Shown piece by piece: positions 30,601 through 42,350 of a stretch of 64,000 nt of DNA. Both the position numbers and the translations under genes were made by a program. Location of the stretch: NCBI RefSeq assembly GCF_020497125.1, contig NC_059074.1, forward strand, positions 192,257,415-192,321,414. Direction: 5' to 3'. This stretch comes from Mauremys mutica. Its lineage: Eukaryota > Chordata > Testudines > Geoemydidae. Numbering within the stretch: position 1 is the first letter of the stretch; each line of letters opens with the position of its first letter. The notes below the pieces were generated by a model that saw only the letters and a program-made list of their open reading frames with translations, had not been told where the DNA came from and did no database searches.

Positions 30601-33600
30601 TTTAGCTGAAATGGTAGCAGGAGATACTACAGCATTAAAGGGTTAGGATGCAAAATTTAATGATGTGGGGTGAAGACATCTTAATTACAGATTTTTTTTA
30701 AAACTAAAAACCTATGAAATTATATTAACAAATTATGTTGAAATGTTAGTTAGGTTGCCAGGTCAAGCACTCAAAATTAGAAAATGCCAGAATTAAGTTT
30801 CCTTGTACAACTTTAATACAGGCCCCTTTTGCATATGCACACAGTCTTTAATTATATGATCACATAGTAGTTTTTTCACAGGACCTCTGTCTCATTCCAT
30901 AGACAAGCCTATTCAGTCCCCATGTAAACCAAAAGGGCTTCCAGGACCAGAAAAAAAACCAAAAAAAACAACCATGGATCAATTGATTCTGGGGAACAAC
31001 AACCGAAAAAACAGGAATGGAAGTGCGGGTCATAGATTTACAATCAAGGTTCCAGAGGGAAGACACGGAGCAGAAAACATTGGAAAGTGCACACTGCTCC
31101 TCAAAACAGTCCAGGGAGCTAGCTGATACCGTGCAGAGGAACTCTGCCTGGAGATGCGAATGGACAAGTGCACAAAACTGAGCCCCACAGTCTTGGTCAC
31201 AGGGAACTCTTCCATCCAATCCCTCCTCCCTGATTGATATATGGCCAACAGGAGGTTGAGCAGGAGGAGGTCCAACAACTTCATGGGGCCATGGATAAAT
31301 AAACACATAAATAAAAAGGTGCAGGGAAAAGTGCAACCAGAACCTCAACAAGAGGTCCTGAAGGAGGCAGAAAAGGGACTGCAACCTGATGCACTGTAGG
31401 TATGCATGTGCCAAGGCCTCCATCTCACCACAGTAAAAAACATCAGGGGAGTCTGAAAACCGCATTAGCAACACGTCCATGAACTGGGGTCAGCAAGGAG
31501 GCCTATACACTCAGTGACTGCCATGGACCTGGCTGCAGAGATCAACTTCCAGGTCCTGAGAAGGTCCTTGTGAAAGACCAGCAGCCTTGAGAGAACTTGA
31601 GGGAGACCTCTTGGATGGAGATAAAACAGCTGCCGGTCATATCAGAGTCACTGGAGGTGGCTGAGGAAGGTGTGCTCCATGTCAGACTATGTTCAGTATA
31701 AAAGAGACTCTACAGGGCCTCAAGATGGAAAGTGTGGACCTTGTTGAGAATGCATGTCATGCCCTGTCCTCCCTCTTCCGGAGGGAGGCTCAGGATACCT
31801 GCAGAGACCTAGTGCTTCCCCAGCCAGAAGAACTCCAGGACTTTCCTCTGGAGGTTGGCCAGAGTGTCCAGGGGTGGGTTCAGGCTGTTGAACTGGTTTC
31901 CAAATGACCGGAGGATAGCTAATGTGACACCAACTTTTGAAAAGGGCTCCACAGGTGACCTCAGCAATTACAGGCTGGTATGTCTGACTTCAGTACAGGG
32001 CAAACTATAGTAAAGAACAAAATTGTCAGGCACATAGATGAACATAAGAGTCAACATGGTTTTTGTAAAGGGAAATCATGCCTCACCAATCTACTAGATA
32101 TCTTTGATGGGGTCAACAAGCATGTGGACAAGGGGGATCCAGTGGATAAGTGTATTTAGATTTTCAGAAAGCCTTTGACAAGGTCCCTCACCAAAGGCTC
32201 TTAAGCAAAGTAAGCAGTCATGGGATAAGAGGGAAGGTCTTCTCATGGATCGGTAACTGGTTAAAAGATAGGAAACAAAGGGTAGGACTACATAGTCAGT
32301 TTTCAGAATGGAGAGAGGTAAATAATGGTGTCCTCCATCGGTCGGTACCAGGACCAATACTATTTAACATATTCATAAATTATCTGCAAAAAGGGGTAAA
32401 CAGTGGGTTATCTGTAGCACAAGAACAGGAGGCGAAAGCATGTTGTAGACGGTACTGCAGACTTGAAGTATCCTTTCTTTCACATATAGTGCCACTCCCC
32501 CACCAGCATGACCTGTTCTGTCCTTCCAGTATATTTTGTACCCTGGTATTCCTGTGTCCCATTGATTATCCTCATTTCACCAAGTTTCTGTGATGCCTAT
32601 TATATCAATATAATCATTTAATATGAGACACTCTAGTTCACCCATTTTATTATTTAGACTTCTAGCATTGGTATATAAGAACTTTGAAAACTTGTCACTT
32701 TTTAGCTGTCTCCCATTACATGATGTAATTGAATGGGACTTTTTTTTCATTTGACTGTTTCTCATCAGATCCTACCTGTATTTTATCATCTTTCATCCTC
32801 TCCTCCTTACTAGGACATAGAGAATCTCCATTAGAAGATCCTCTCCTAAGGGATGTCGCTGTCCAATCAATGTGCTCCTCCGCACTAGTCAGCTTTCCCC
32901 CAGCCCTTAGTTTAAAACTGCTCAACAATCTGGTTCCATTTTGGTTTAGATAAGTTCATGGAGGACAGGTTCATCAATGTCTATTAGCCAAGATGGTCAG
33001 GCACACAACCCCATGCTCTGGGTGTCCCTTAATCTCTGACTGCTAGAAGCTGGGACTGGACGACAGGGACGGTATCACTCAATAAATTTCCCTGTTCTCT
33101 TCACTCCCTCTGAAGCATCTGGAACTAGCCACAGTTGAAAGACAGGATACGGGGCTAGATGGATCATTGGTCTGACCCGGTATAGGCTGTTCTTATGTTC
33201 TTATTAGGAGCATCAAAATATTTTGGTTCAACAGTATAGACACATTTTGTTTCATAGTGTTAAAATATTTGATTTCAACTTTATTGTGTTCAGTTATTTC
33301 ATTTATACCTGTATATTATATTAAAATATTAAATATGGAGCATAGACATAATACTATACATATTATATAAATACAATGTAATTTAAAAATAATATTTTAA
33401 TATAATATAAAAATCAAAACAATGTCAAAAAAAACATTTTGACGTTGTTTGAATGTCACATTTCTTCTCGTTCCTATTGAAAATTTCATCAAAAGATTTA
33501 AATGAAATGGTATCTTTCATTTGCAATTTTTTTTTGCAAATTTTTTGACCAGCCCTAATTGTTGCAGGACTGTGTGTCCATCATCTCTTTCATTGTCCTA

Positions 33601-36600
33601 AACTCAAAGTTTAACTCAGGAAACAGCTATGTCCAGGAATCACTGGGCTACTGTCTGTTGACAGACCCCAGGAGGAAAGGGTTTGGCCCAGACCATTCAT
33701 GGCGCCTTTGCTGACAGAGTCAGAGAGGAGTATGACTTGGCCTCAACCGTGGAGAAGGGCGTCACTAAGCTAGCCCAGCGCCTCTCCTCCCAGTGAGATT
33801 GGCAGCCTTCCTGGGTGTGTTTAGAAAATCCTCCACCTCATCTTCCAAGCCAGTTTGACCAGGTTGGGCCTCAAACACCCAAGAGACACGCCCCCCCCAA
33901 GCGGTCTTCAAATTTCCATCCAGGACAGATCCAGGACAGAACTGCCACAGGAGACCTTCTCTCCACTGGCGAGTCCTTTCTTGCTTGGCCAATTGCACCT
34001 CTGGCTGCCAGCCCATGAACTGCTCCCGCTGCTGACAGAGCAGGGCTTGCAGCAGCTGCAGCCGGGCAGTGGGGTCTGCTGCTATAGCTTCTAGGCAGGA
34101 TCATGAGGTTGTTGCATCAGTAGAAGGGATCTTCAATGATCCCTCAGCCCATTAACCACATCATCCAGAGAGAAAGAGAATCTCTCATTTCCCCCCCTAC
34201 TCCTTTGGAGACATTTACATACAGTTGCTAACACATTGCCACTGGCCTGAAACATTTACCTCTCTCGCTCTCCATTTCTGATTTAAAGAAAGAAAAGGGC
34301 AAAAGATGCGATCTCATGCTGCCAGGTACCTGGGGATAATTCAGACTGTAATTTAATGTAACTGCACTGTGATTATTAAAGAGCTTGACTGACAGTGTGA
34401 CACAGATAGACCTCTCTATGGAGGTCAGAATACAATCAATCAGAAGCTAGAATATCTTAATGTAGAGGTATTTGTTGCTTTATTTTATGTTTCTGTGAGT
34501 AGATGAATTTTGATATGTTCTTTGAAAATTATTATGAGAGCATCAGCCTATGAGGTTGTTTTACTCCAATTTGTCAAAAAACGCAAATATGCCCTTCCTT
34601 GTATCTTGCATACCATTCTGTAGGGCACATTTCAACAAACACAAAACTTCCCCAAACTCAATTAAAACTTATGGTCCCACTTTTAAAAATATTAAAAAAG
34701 CCATACTTAAGTCACCCAAACAAATTGAGCTCTAGCAAGAAGTCAGTACAGGAATAAAGTTTGTGAGTAGAGAACTGAAATCTTGGCATTGGTTCTACAA
34801 CATACTTGCCTCTGATACTAAATGTGATCCTTCTACATGATCATGATCTCATTCTGTGTTAGCGCCAGAATGTTATGATCTCAGCCTTTGAATTTATATA
34901 GAAATGCTCAAGCTTAACTGGAAACAAATGGTTTTGTGTTGGAATGTCCTTGTTTTGTGTAAGTGTAGGGGGTGTGGATGTGCATGGAGTTGGCAAGGGT
35001 CAATGTTGGTGAAGCAGTGGGAAATGATTGTGGGGGTCATGGCAATGTGGAGAGGCAAATAAGAGTCATGGGCCAGGATGCAATTCGTGAGCAAGAGTGT
35101 AGAGGCAGAGTCAGGCAGCTGGTGGTGACCATCTGAAAGTTGAAGGGCAGAGGGAGACGTGGGTGAGGGAGACAGAGGGAGTTGGGGGATGCGTAGTGTC
35201 AGGTCAGGAGGGTGCGTGGATCAGGGAAGTTCCATCCCCTGGTGGAACAAGGAACAAGGTTTATAACAGGGAGAGGATTATGACACTTACCAAGCTCAGC
35301 ACCGAGTTTCCCTAAAAACAAGAACAGAAAGTATCGTAAGTTTCTTAATAGCACATCACATAAATAATTCCATAAGAGTTCGGGCTCAGGGCCTGCTTCA
35401 GTCCCATCAAAATTAATGGAAAGATAACTATCCCAAATGGAAAACGCTGTTAACTTTAAGAACTTGAGGCTGTGGTTAAAACAAGCCATAAAATAATGTT
35501 CTAGTGAAGAAATTTACCAAAACACAAACTTAGGATGTCAGAAAGACTGGAAAAAATCACAGTTCTGCTTCTGAGACTGACCTTTTCCCACCCACTCTGC
35601 CCCAGCCACCATCTACATAATGGTTATGTTATAAACTTAGGAGGAAGTGAAAAACACCTTCACCTCATTGACATCCTGAGTGAGAGAGTGAAGGATCACT
35701 ATAGTGTACACTTGCCTACACCCTATGCCTGTCCATGTGGGGCAAACTCCTGCCATCCTTGGCGCTCTCTGGGGTGCATTGCAGAGACTTGCAGGGTAGG
35801 AGGGGGGTGGGCAGTGCTCTGCTTTGCATGTAGTAACCACCAAGATGAGCATTCGTTCATCAGATCCCCTAACAGCTGCCTGGGAGGCACCAGTAACTTG
35901 TTCCAAAGCTCTAGATGCTCCTTCCCGCCCCCTACTGCAGTTCCCATAGAAGAGCCTTAGCTCTCTCTGCAGCATGCGCCTTTATGAGGGAAGCGGAAAG
36001 ACTTGTTAGAAAGGGGGAGAGTCCAGTACAAATGCTGCATGTTCTACAGAGCACTGGTTGGCTGGTAATGAACTATATCAACAGGCTTCCACTAGAACCG
36101 TTCCTATTGACCCCCTTCTATTGTGTATCACAGGGGATTGCACTTGCCTGTCGTAGTGATTCTCCTGCTTGTGGTTAAAGTTCTCCTGTTCAATTGGACC
36201 CCAAGCCCTGTAACATATTTGTGCAGCCTCCTCAACTGACTTGGGGAATAAAGATCAGCTTGGGTGGATTGGACTGGTGCCGAGCTAGGCCCAACATCAT
36301 GAAAACACCAAATCTGCTCAGCTTCCCAGGCTTCGGTCCCAGCCCACTTCAATACTCCTGTGGAGAACAGCCTCCTGTGCCTGACTGGGAGCAAACCCCT
36401 GACAATGGCTATCCACACTGAACTGGGTAGTACAGAAAAATACAGAATCGCTGGAAAGGAGATAGCGAGAGAGAGAGAGAGACTGGCATGTTGTCTGGCA
36501 GGTCAGGAAGGGACTCTCTGCAGCCCCGTAGGATTGGGCACCATTCCTTGCGGATAAAAGATTCTTTGAAAAACTGGGCTACAGGAGAGGAAATGGGACT

Positions 36601-38871
36601 GACGCTACGAGAGCTAGCAGGAAATTTGTGAGGCTCAGACACTGCAGTGATGAGCATCATGGGAAAGCTCTTGAGGAAATGAATAGCTCCATATTCAGAG
36701 CAGGGTTTGGGTGGTGACAGTCAATAGTGCCAGGCTGCAGGAAGGGAAATAATAATCGCAGGTGTTATTTTTAAAGTGGTCTCTATTTAGCTAATCATTG
36801 GTTCTCTGCCTTAGGTCTTGATGAGCTAAGGAAGGGGGTGGCCACCTTCGCAGACAGGGCCCTGGGAGGCAGGGGTTAGAACCCTAGCCTGGGACTCGCA
36901 CCATGGCTCAATTCCTGGCTCTGCCACAGACTCTCCGTGTGAGTTAGGGCAAGTCACCAAGGGCTTGTGTCTCCACGTAACATTCGGGCTGCTTTAACCC
37001 TGCTGCTGTACAATACCGGGCTGTGCTCTCTGCTAAGGGTTGTGAAGTGCACAAAACCAATCAGTGGCATATTTGAACTCTCATTTCCAAGCCCAGTGCA
37101 GCATTCTTAGGCTAAGGGCCCTTTGACGGCTGAGCGTCTTTCTGGCTGTGCTGCGCAGGTGTTCTATTAGCACCCTGTATTTCCAAAGGGAAGGGCTCAT
37201 CATTTCATATTGTAAATTATGGACTTTGGTTTTGGCATTTGATTTCATCCATTAGACATTAGCTGTGGGAATCTAGTGATATGTTTCATGTGGCTCCTAG
37301 GCCCTTCATTTATTTCCCAAGATATAGGCAAAAAAGTAATGGAAGACTTCAGATTTCCCTCGCAAATTCCATCCCAGGACCTATCCTGAACTCCCAGGTT
37401 AGGGTAATCTGACTTTTCTTGAGAAATTTAGAGAGGAAGCAAAATGTGGCTTCAAATAAAAATGTAGCTGCATCTTTAACTATGGAGAAGCCACCTTCAC
37501 CCTCAACTAATTTATAGTTTAAAGGAAATATCTGAGTACATTGTAGTGTCCCCTTATAACTTTACCTATTGCCTTGCGTTGCTTCCAGAAGAAGTAGCTT
37601 GCTGTGGAAGTGAGCAAACCCACAACCACCACGAGTATGTACACAGCCACCATAAAGGGGTAGCCCCTCAGGAAGAATGGATCTGTAAGACAAAGCCTCA
37701 TTAACTTGGAAACACTGATAGAACAGATGTGTCACTAGTAGGACCTTTGTGGTGATCACGGCATTGTGCCACTGGTTGGAAGTAGAGGTGGTCAGGAATT
37801 TTCCAACTAAATTGTTTTGTTATTGGTTTTTTTTGGTCAGAAAATGACAATTCATCATAACCAAATATATATATATGTATATCTATTTTTTTAAATAGGA
37901 AAGGGTTCTTGGATCCAGAATGGGATTTCTGGTCGAAACCAGAGGAGGAGTGAAACCCTTGAATATCCACTAGCCCAGTGGCTAGGACACTCATGGAGGA
38001 TATCCAGGGTCAAATTCCTGCTCTCCCTCATTTGGAGCAGGGATTTGACCCCCAATCCCAGGTGAGAACCTGACCAGCAGACTATTGTGATGTGGGGGTC
38101 TCTCTCTTCTCTCTCTTGTTTTTAATTAAAACTTTTGAAAAGGGTCAGTTATGTCCCCTTGGGGAAAAGGAATTTTTTTGAAGATTTGAAAATCTTCATG
38201 GGACAGGAAACCATTTCCCTCCGAGCTCCAGTTTGAGAGCCCATTCTGGCTGCACAAAGGGGCCTTTTCTACACTACAGAAATTTTGCAATATTTCCATT
38301 GCATATTCCAATTCAACTCCAGGCATGTTAATGGTATTAACAATAAAAAGACACACTATTAAACACCCCTCCCCCAAAAATTAGCCATGTTTCATTATAC
38401 TCCATCTGCAGCTTGGAAGGCCGGTTCATGGAGTCTAACTTTCCCTAAATTCACCACACACAGTGTTTAACGAATAGCCTCTGAGCAGCTCTATGCACAT
38501 GCATGTTGTAAATCCAATATTTAAATTAGCCCTAAACTTGCCCCCTTTTTGGTGAATGGCTGAACTATGTGGCTTTGATGAACACCAACCTGCAATGGAG
38601 ACCACAGACTCTTTCCCTGGGTTGAGGTGGGAGTTCCTGACAGAGCAGGACAGATCCTGACTGGAAGTTTCTGTTACAATAATGGAAATTTGTGCTTCAA
38701 ACAGGCCGTTATCATGTTGAGTTATTTTTTCTGTTAGGAATGGTAAGTGCTGCCCACTGAGATCTCTCCACTGCGCCTGGGGCTTCGGATACCATCCAGC
38801 AGATTCACACACCATGTGGATCCCTCCGCTCTGGTAGCTGTCGATAGCGATGCGAGGAGTAGAGCCCAGAC
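27113..38871 (-). CDS. butyrophilin-like gene (IgC to B30.2), multi-exon
   Basis: Seven minus-strand exons join into one frame, all junctions phase 1: IgC 38590-38871, transmembrane 37566-37682, micro-exons 35291-35311, 30332-30352, 30048-30068 and 29917-29943, then PRY-SPRY 27113-27618. Each has AG/GT borders. Domain order is that of butyrophilins: extracellular IgC, membrane segment, short coiled-coil stem built from 21-nt heptad exons, and cytoplasmic B30.2. The usual IgV and signal-peptide exons were not found in the window. They may be lost, diverged or absent from the assembly. Introns hold CR1, Tx1-like and hAT insertions. BTN proteins regulate T cells (established); the ligand here is unknown. 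A possible first exon with ISRE sites lies at 51.57-51.75 kb, unproven. Confidence 0.85.
27825..28020 (-). mobile_element. Tx1-like LINE ORF2 3' scrap
   Basis: The minus-strand frame contains LCSVSPSGTLIFYLTPAPG and FSFVVPGTQLWPGLSG. The LCSVSPSGTL part is homologous to FCSVSSLWNL in the larger fragment at 30860-31480, placing both in the same LINE family at the end of ORF2. It lies in the BTN-like gene's last intron. Confidence 0.5.
28021..28880. other. intronic sequence, nothing recognised
   Basis: Part of the intron between the SPRY exon and the nearest micro-exon. No repeat or exon is supported. Confidence 0.3.
28891..29537. mobile_element. non-autonomous hAT element with internal foldback
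   Basis: Flanked by the identical 8-bp TSD actatagt (28883-28890 and 29538-29545). Imperfect terminal inverted repeats: tagggccataccaaattcac on the left against taaggcccttcccaattcac (reverse complement) on the right, 16/20. Inside, aaaaaggagttg (29020) and caactccctttttgg (29370), and also a GTACTGGCACCCTTA string and its approximate complement near 29325, form a second inverted pair. It has no coding capacity. Confidence 0.85.
29917..29943 (-). CDS. micro-exon 4 (27 nt) of the BTN-like gene
   Basis: Acceptor ttttcag, donor GT at 29916-29915 (ggag|gtaaat). It encodes WRKTQVFG in register. Its last G joins AA of the SPRY exon to make Glu before VKVTLDP, the classical BTN junction. Confidence 0.85.
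30048..30068 (-). CDS. micro-exon 3 (21 nt) of the BTN-like gene
   Basis: Acceptor tttgttttttag, donor gtaagt. In phase it encodes one heptad with KLEADL. It is a duplicate of micro-exon 2. Confidence 0.85.
30332..30352 (-). CDS. micro-exon 2 (21 nt) of the BTN-like gene
   Basis: Acceptor gctttttag, donor gtaagt. In phase it encodes a heptad with KLQVEF. Confidence 0.85.
30860..31880 (-). mobile_element. Tx1-like (L1 superfamily) LINE, ORF2 C-terminal part, decayed
   Basis: The minus-strand frame 30860-31480 has FYCGEMEALAHAYLQCIRLQ, a zinc-knuckle-like C-H-C segment at the end of Tx1-type ORF2. It is followed by LFCLLQDLLLRFWLHFSLHL and GAQFCALVHSHLQAEFLCTV. Upstream (31490-31880), broken frames still show ORF2-like sequence (EFFWLGKH, PPEEGGQGM). 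Several stops are present. The family name comes from resemblance recalled from turtle and amphibian Tx1 elements and was not checked by search. It lies in the intron between micro-exons 1 and 2. Confidence 0.6.
31905..32400 (+). mobile_element. CR1 LINE reverse transcriptase fragment
   Basis: The plus frames include the QHGFCKGKSCLTNLL-type block (32054-32100), FQKAFDKVPHQRLLSKVSSH, IGNWLKDRKQRVGL, and VPGPILFNIFINYLQ (the Gln-Gly of the usual PQG is lost). It stops before the YADD box. Confidence 0.85.
32500..32770 (-). mobile_element. CR1 ORF2 endonuclease N-terminus, inverted relative to its neighbours
   Basis: The minus frame 32577-32765 contains KFLYTNARSLNNKMGELECL and IDIIGITETW, the opening of the CR1 apurinic-type endonuclease domain. 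CR1 pieces on both sides (31905-32400, 32945-33205) are in plus orientation. Confidence 0.8.
32945..33205 (+). mobile_element. CR1 LINE 3'-UTR
   Basis: 'gataagttcatggaggacaggttcatcaatg ... gggctagatggatcattggtctgacccgg ... ttcttatgttctta' is the distal CR1 tail and is homologous to 6395-6556. Confidence 0.85.
33206..35290. other. intronic stretch, AT-rich then mixed; nothing assigned
   Basis: 33240-33540 is strongly AT-rich. 33560-34100 is GC-richer with short open frames on both strands that carry stops and no recognised motif. No exon is supported. Confidence 0.3.
35291..35311 (-). CDS. micro-exon 1 (21 nt) of the BTN-like gene
   Basis: Acceptor tgtttttag, donor gtaagt (35290-35285). It encodes a heptad with KLGAEL directly after the transmembrane exon, in phase 1. 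Confidence 0.85.
35312..36859. other. intronic stretch, nothing recognised
   Basis: Short (ga)n tract near 36466-36482. No exon or named repeat is supported. Confidence 0.3.
36860..36975 (+). repeat. MIR/CORE-SINE-like fragment
   Basis: 'cctggctctgccacagactctccgtgtg ... gggcaagtcacc' matches the conserved core and tail of MIR-type SINEs. It is old and diverged. Confidence 0.6.
37566..37682 (-). CDS. transmembrane exon of the BTN-like gene
   Basis: 117 nt, phase 1 at both ends; acceptor tgtcttacag, donor gtaaag. It encodes DPFFLRGYPFMVAVYILVVV and GLLTSTASYFFWKQRKAIG: a hydrophobic membrane span followed by a basic cytoplasmic anchor. The first codon (Asp) is completed by the last G of the IgC exon, the usual BTN arrangement. 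Confidence 0.92.
37970..38075. repeat. tRNA-like/palindromic short repeat
   Basis: 'tagcccagtggctaggacactcatggagg ... gggtcaaattcctgctctccctcatttggagcagggatttgacccccaatccca' has a tRNA-like head and a self-complementary middle (caaattcctgctc / gagcagggatttg). Probably an old SINE or foldback repeat. Confidence 0.45.
38590..38871 (-). CDS. IgC-like exon of the BTN-like gene
   Basis: 282 nt, phase 1-1; acceptor ccattcccctccag, donor GT at 38589. The sequence runs GLGSTPRIAIDSYQSGGIHM, then VCESAGWYPKPQAQWRD (first Cys and the GWYP-P motif of BTN IgC domains), LFEAQISIIV, and SSQDLSCSVRNSHLNPGKES (second Cys), closing with VVSIA. It is complete, with no stops. The extracellular membrane-proximal domain. 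Confidence 0.93.
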
Positions 38872-41640
38872 CTGGAGGGGAATGGAGTGAACCTGTGTGA
38901 ACCCTACACAAGCATTATGGATCTCTTCAGCCTGGAAGGTGAGAGTTTAATCCTTTAGCAGAAGGAAAAAGTGGATCATTGTCCCACCTACAGAAGGGAA
39001 GAGCCTTTCGCTGCGTCACTGCCAGGCTCTGGCTGTATAAGCCACCAGGAGCGCTTTGCTGATATAGTGAATGTAGTAGGAAGAGGGCCTGAAACATAAG
39101 CCCTCGTATCAGAGGCCTGGTGTGAGGCCTGAACTAAAGTAGTGGTCAAGCTTTGCTGATATAAAGCAAAGAAGCCAAGTCGGGTTTTGCCTGCTTGCAA
39201 GCAGACAGAATCTGACAAGAATAGGGCTGATATTGCAGAAACACACATTCCTAAGTAGTGTTAGGAAACTGTACGTAAACACATTCCAGAAAGGTGGCAC
39301 CAGAACACCTCAATAGCAAACATGTTCCCCAAAGAGAACAGGAACATGCTGACCCATCTTAAGGAAAAGCTCAGAATGACAGCATGATGGATAGAGATGT
39401 TTTGATCGAACCAACATGTACAGGGTGGCTCCTGGATAGGTCAATGGAGGGCACCCTAATACGTCAGAAGTAATATGTAACTTGTTTGTATCTGTGTATA
39501 AAGATGTATCTCAGAGGGGTGTCTTTGTCTGGACGAGGGGAGAATGGAAAGTCCCGCCATTCACTGAGCTGGTCCACTGTCACAGGCATACATGTGTTAG
39601 TGTACCATGAGAAAGCTGCAGTGATTTAACACAAGGTGTAAATTGAAAACCATCTAGTTAAACTGGTGCAAAAAGCCATGTGGAACTGATTTTTGTATAA
39701 GAGAGGCCTTTTGTTTTATTGTTTATTTTAACTCTGTTTGGAACAGGTTTAATTAAACCAGGGATAGCTGCCTTTAAACGGATGTAGGAGCGTCCACACA
39801 GGGGTTTGCACTCATCTAAATAAACTGGATTAAAAAACAATGTAATTTAAACTGATACAACTTTCCCATGCAGAGAAGGCCAGAGGCTCTAAGGCCTGGT
39901 CTACGCTTAAAATGTAGATTGACACAGCTATGTCACTCCGGGGTGTGAAGAATTACAACAGAGTGCTTCTAGTGAGCTAGCTCCTGTTGTTTGGGAAGGT
40001 GGATTGCCTACAGCAGTAGGAAAACTCGACCATTGCTTTAGTCTGCGTCTGCACTATGGGGCTGCAGCGGCATAGCTAGAGTGCCACTGTAGCCCCCCTA
40101 GTGTAGGAAAGCCCTAAGTCACAGTCTGGCAGTGCTATTGTGAAAAGGCACCAGGAGCTGCTTGGCAGCTCTGCCTGGGGAGCTCATGGTGTATTTATTA
40201 CCAAACTGAATATTATCTCATTCTTTGGTGAGCAGTGGAAGCTGAGACCAAAAGGGTGAAATCCAACAAGATTTATTAATACAACAATGAAGCAACACTT
40301 ATACTTCCTGTTTCCTGTTGGTTTCTAAACAAAGACTACAGCTCTCAGCAATCAATGCTGGATCTAGCAACACCACATTTCCCTTGTCTTAGAACAAACT
40401 CAATCTTACAACAGTAATAATAATCCAATAACCTGCTTCTATAATTATAAACATAAATTATGTAATTAGCAAATAAACAATAACTAAGAATAATGTAATT
40501 GTAATTAGAATTCAAGTTATAACAGAAGACTGTTCCTTTAGTAATTACAGAACAGTCTCTAGCCAATCCAGTTGGCTGTCAGACTCTGACAACATATTCC
40601 TCAGGCCGAATATCCTGTCAGTTATCCTGTATTGTCAGCAGCAAAGTAAAATAATTGGGGCTAGTTAGATAGTCTGAAACATTGCACTATATCTTCGTAA
40701 GCAGGGGCAAGATGAATAGTGCTCCAGACCAACCATCTGACAGCTTGTAAGTATGTGGTCCTTATGACGGGGTCGCTGGGATGCAACATGGACTGTGGGA
40801 TCACTGAGCCCTCTCTCCCTCCAACATGGGGTGCCCCCTCACACTGTGATGCTGTGTCAAGCCACAATCCCCTGGCAGGCACTACCCTTAAACAGCCATC
40901 CACAGACAGCAACACACCCAGCTGAGTTACATGAATACTTCTCCCAGTCACTCATGAACCAGCAATAGGGAGGCTCCAGCCAATTCCCCCAAGTTCCCCA
41001 GTCTTGCAGCCCAGAGCTGTACCGTCTTGCCCTGGTCAGAAGCCTAACCAGTATAAGTTCATTATCCAGATTGCCCCTGCTTTGATGTAATCTGAGCTGA
41101 GATTTCCCAAGCACTTCAACCAAACCACACTGTTTAAGGTAAAATATAAACTGCAGAAAAATAGATTTTAAGTGATTTTAGGTAGCAAGTGTAGAGATCA
41201 AAGTTGGTTCCCTAAGAAATAAAAGTAAATTCACAAACTGAGTTCTATAAACTAGATAAGATTTGAATCAAGCAGTGTCTCACCCTGACAAATAGTACAG
41301 TTCCTCAATACACAGGCTGGGACTCTTTTCCAGCCTGAAACCACCCTCCCACATACAAAGTCTTTGTCCTTTGTTGAGTTGTGGGGGGAGTGAAGCCAAG
41401 GGATGATGTCACTTCCCCTCCTTTATAGTTTCTTCCAGCTTGCTGGAAAAATCTTTTGCTCTGGTGTAGGGATCAGATAGTCTCCATTGGTCAAGCAGTC
41501 TCCATTGTCTACGTGTTCTCTCTAAAAAGTTTCCCTTGTATATAGTTTCTGAAATCCTTTCCTTGATGGGAATGATGAGCCATTAATCTCTCTCTGCCTC
41601 CTCCATTGTTGCACCTGAACGGTTGGTTGTGGGTGTTCCC
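38872..41640. other. region 5' of the IgC exon; repeats, no IgV found
   Basis: A hAT-like 'aaggcctggtctacgc' repeat lies at 39892-40115. 40200-41640 looks repeat-derived; on the minus strand 'taataaatcttgttggatttcac' near 40270 resembles an LTR polyadenylation region. No open frame has the Cys...Trp...DxGxYxC pattern of an IgV exon. Confidence 0.4.
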
Positions 41641-41644
41641 AACC

Positions 41645-42350
41645 TCACAACATATTTCAGTAACACATATGACTCACAATGACTCACCCCTGTGGCACCT
41701 CCTGCTGGTTGTCCAGGGAATTAGCGTTTCCAGCCTCTGGAGCGCTCTCTGCGGGCCAGTGTCCCACTTGCTGCTGGGCCTGAGTCCTTCCTGGACCCTG
41801 GTGCCCCTTTTAGGCCGGGGTGCTGCCCCCTAGCAGTACCCTCATAGATCTGAGTCTCCCCTTCCCGGGGAACCCCCACTCTCTATCCCCACCTCGCCTC
41901 AGTCTATGGCCACTGCCAGTCATCCACTAGCCCCAATTCCCTGGGGCAGACTGCAGTATAAGTGCCACTCAACACCGGCAAGGCGGGTTTGGACCTGCTG
42001 CCTCTGCCTACCCTTGGGCTGTCCTCTGCCACCCCAGTACCTTTCTTTGGCCTTTAACAAGGCCTGCAGCCTGGGGGGTTTCTAGGCCGGCGCTCCCCAG
42101 CTCCTCTGGCCTTCCCCCAGCACTCCTCCAGTCGCGGTACCCTGCTTAGCTCCTAGCAGCCAGGCCCATCCCTCTCCACATCTAGAGAGAGAGACTCCGT
42201 GCTCCTGGCCCACTGCCCTCTTATAAGGGCCAGCTGTGGCCTGATTGGAGCATGGTCCCAGCTGTGGCTGCTTTCCCCAATCAGCCCAGCATTTCCCCGC
42301 TGCAGCCCTCTCCCAGGGCTGTTTTATGCCCTTCAGGGAAGGAGCGGGGT
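41645..42350. repeat. unclassified GC-rich turtle-type repeat
   Basis: 'tggcacctcctgctggttgtccagggaat ... ccctggggcagactgcagtataagtgccact ... cttttaggccggggtgctgccccc' matches, from memory, a high-copy family in turtles. Class not resolved (LTR-like). Followed at 42370-42560 by the family also seen at 3780-4010. Confidence 0.5.

Noticed and set aside
33560..34105. Possible coding exon or retrogene
   Set aside because: Frames on both strands carry stops and low-complexity proline/serine; no splice sites or motif agree.
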